From Candidatus Bathyarchaeota archaeon (lineage in GTDB: Archaea > Thermoproteota > Bathyarchaeia > Bathyarchaeales > DTEX01), in contig JAGGZB010000167.1 of NCBI GenBank assembly GCA_021162225.1, positions 1 through 5,651 on the forward strand: a DNA stretch of 5,651 nucleotides, written 5' to 3'. Position numbers and translations under genes: made by a program. Shown one piece after another: positions 5,495 to 5,651 of this stretch (position 1 is its first letter; every line of letters begins with the position of its first letter). Under the pieces are notes generated by a model. It searched no databases, had not been told where the DNA came from, and was given only the letters and a program-made list of their open reading frames with translations.

Positions 5495-5651
5495 GTGTTG
5501 CGTCTAAACGATGTAGAAATCGAGGATACATACGCTGAACTATTCAAAATGTGGGTTTGTAGAGTTCTCATCACCGCGGAGAATGAGAGGTGGTGCCGGA
5601 TAGCTGCCGAAGTAGCAACGGGGTATGCTTCATCAATAGTTGGGTCGCCGG
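5495..5651 (+). CDS. ftr: Formylmethanofuran:tetrahydromethanopterin formyltransferase, N-terminal part (cut by window edge)
   Basis: The 52 visible codons read MLRLNDVEIEDTYAELF, then RVLITAENERW, then ATGYASSIVGSP. They match the opening of Ftr, which in Methanopyrus begins MEINGVEIEDTFAEAF, followed by RVLITA and an EATGFGTSV-type block. Ftr is a cytoplasmic enzyme that transfers the formyl group from formyl-methanofuran to N5 of tetrahydromethanopterin, the step immediately after Fwd. I give the GTG at 5495 as the start. The TTG at 5498 would match the family's first residue exactly and is nearly as likely, while a further upstream TTG at 5480 overlaps the ribosome site. Family proteins are about 300 residues, so roughly five sixths lie beyond the window. 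It is divergent from the PhoU/TrkA-C pair, with about 190 bp of shared upstream DNA. Confidence 0.93.
   Translation, partial: MLRLNDVEIEDTYAELFKMWVCRVLITAENERWCRIAAEVATGYASSIVGSP

Overview
The window looks like an archaeal chromosome segment carrying part of the C1 (methanofuran/tetrahydromethanopterin) pathway. Two enzymes of the methyl branch are recognisable: the molybdopterin subunits FwdD and FwdB of formylmethanofuran dehydrogenase (minus strand, left), and the first ~52 codons of formylmethanofuran:tetrahydromethanopterin formyltransferase Ftr (plus strand, right edge). The control signals also fit an archaeon: purine-rich Shine-Dalgarno sites, short A/T-rich TATA-like elements, frequent GTG/TTG starts, and PhoU+TrkA-C proteins. 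The host is most likely a methanogen, an alkane/methane oxidiser, or an archaeon using the H4MPT Wood-Ljungdahl pathway. No mcr gene is visible, so these cannot be told apart, and I do not assign a phylum.

Layout, left to right. Positions 1-40 (minus) hold the first codons of a methionyl-tRNA synthetase that runs off the window. Positions 104-1965 (minus) are a tight fwdD-fwdB pair transcribed towards metG. FwdB has every cysteine expected of the catalytic subunit and also a basic insertion of about 40 residues. Positions 1966-2151 are non-coding. Positions 2152-2448 (minus) encode a small Cys-rich protein resembling the TIGR04076 family. Positions 2449-2717 are a divergent promoter region. 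Positions 2718-4103 (plus) encode a cytoplasmic sulfatase-fold enzyme in which Thr replaces the formylglycine Cys/Ser. Positions 4106-5302 (minus) hold two tandem, paralogous PhoU-like/TrkA-C proteins that converge on the sulfatase-like gene with only 2 bp between stops. Positions 5303-5494 are a second divergent promoter region, and ftr starts at about 5495.

How the genes work together. Fwd reduces CO2 with methanofuran to formyl-methanofuran (or runs in reverse), and Ftr passes the formyl group to tetrahydromethanopterin, so the two ends of the window encode consecutive steps. The four genes between them (TIGR04076-like, sulfatase-like, two PhoU/TrkA-C) have no established role in that pathway. 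The PhoU/TrkA-C pair is probably regulatory for ion transport, but no transporter is visible. I see no mobile element, CRISPR array, tRNA or rRNA. I found no convincing wholly new system. The points most worth a second look are the FwdB insertion, the Thr-nucleophile sulfatase-like enzyme, and the genes lying between fwdDB and ftr.
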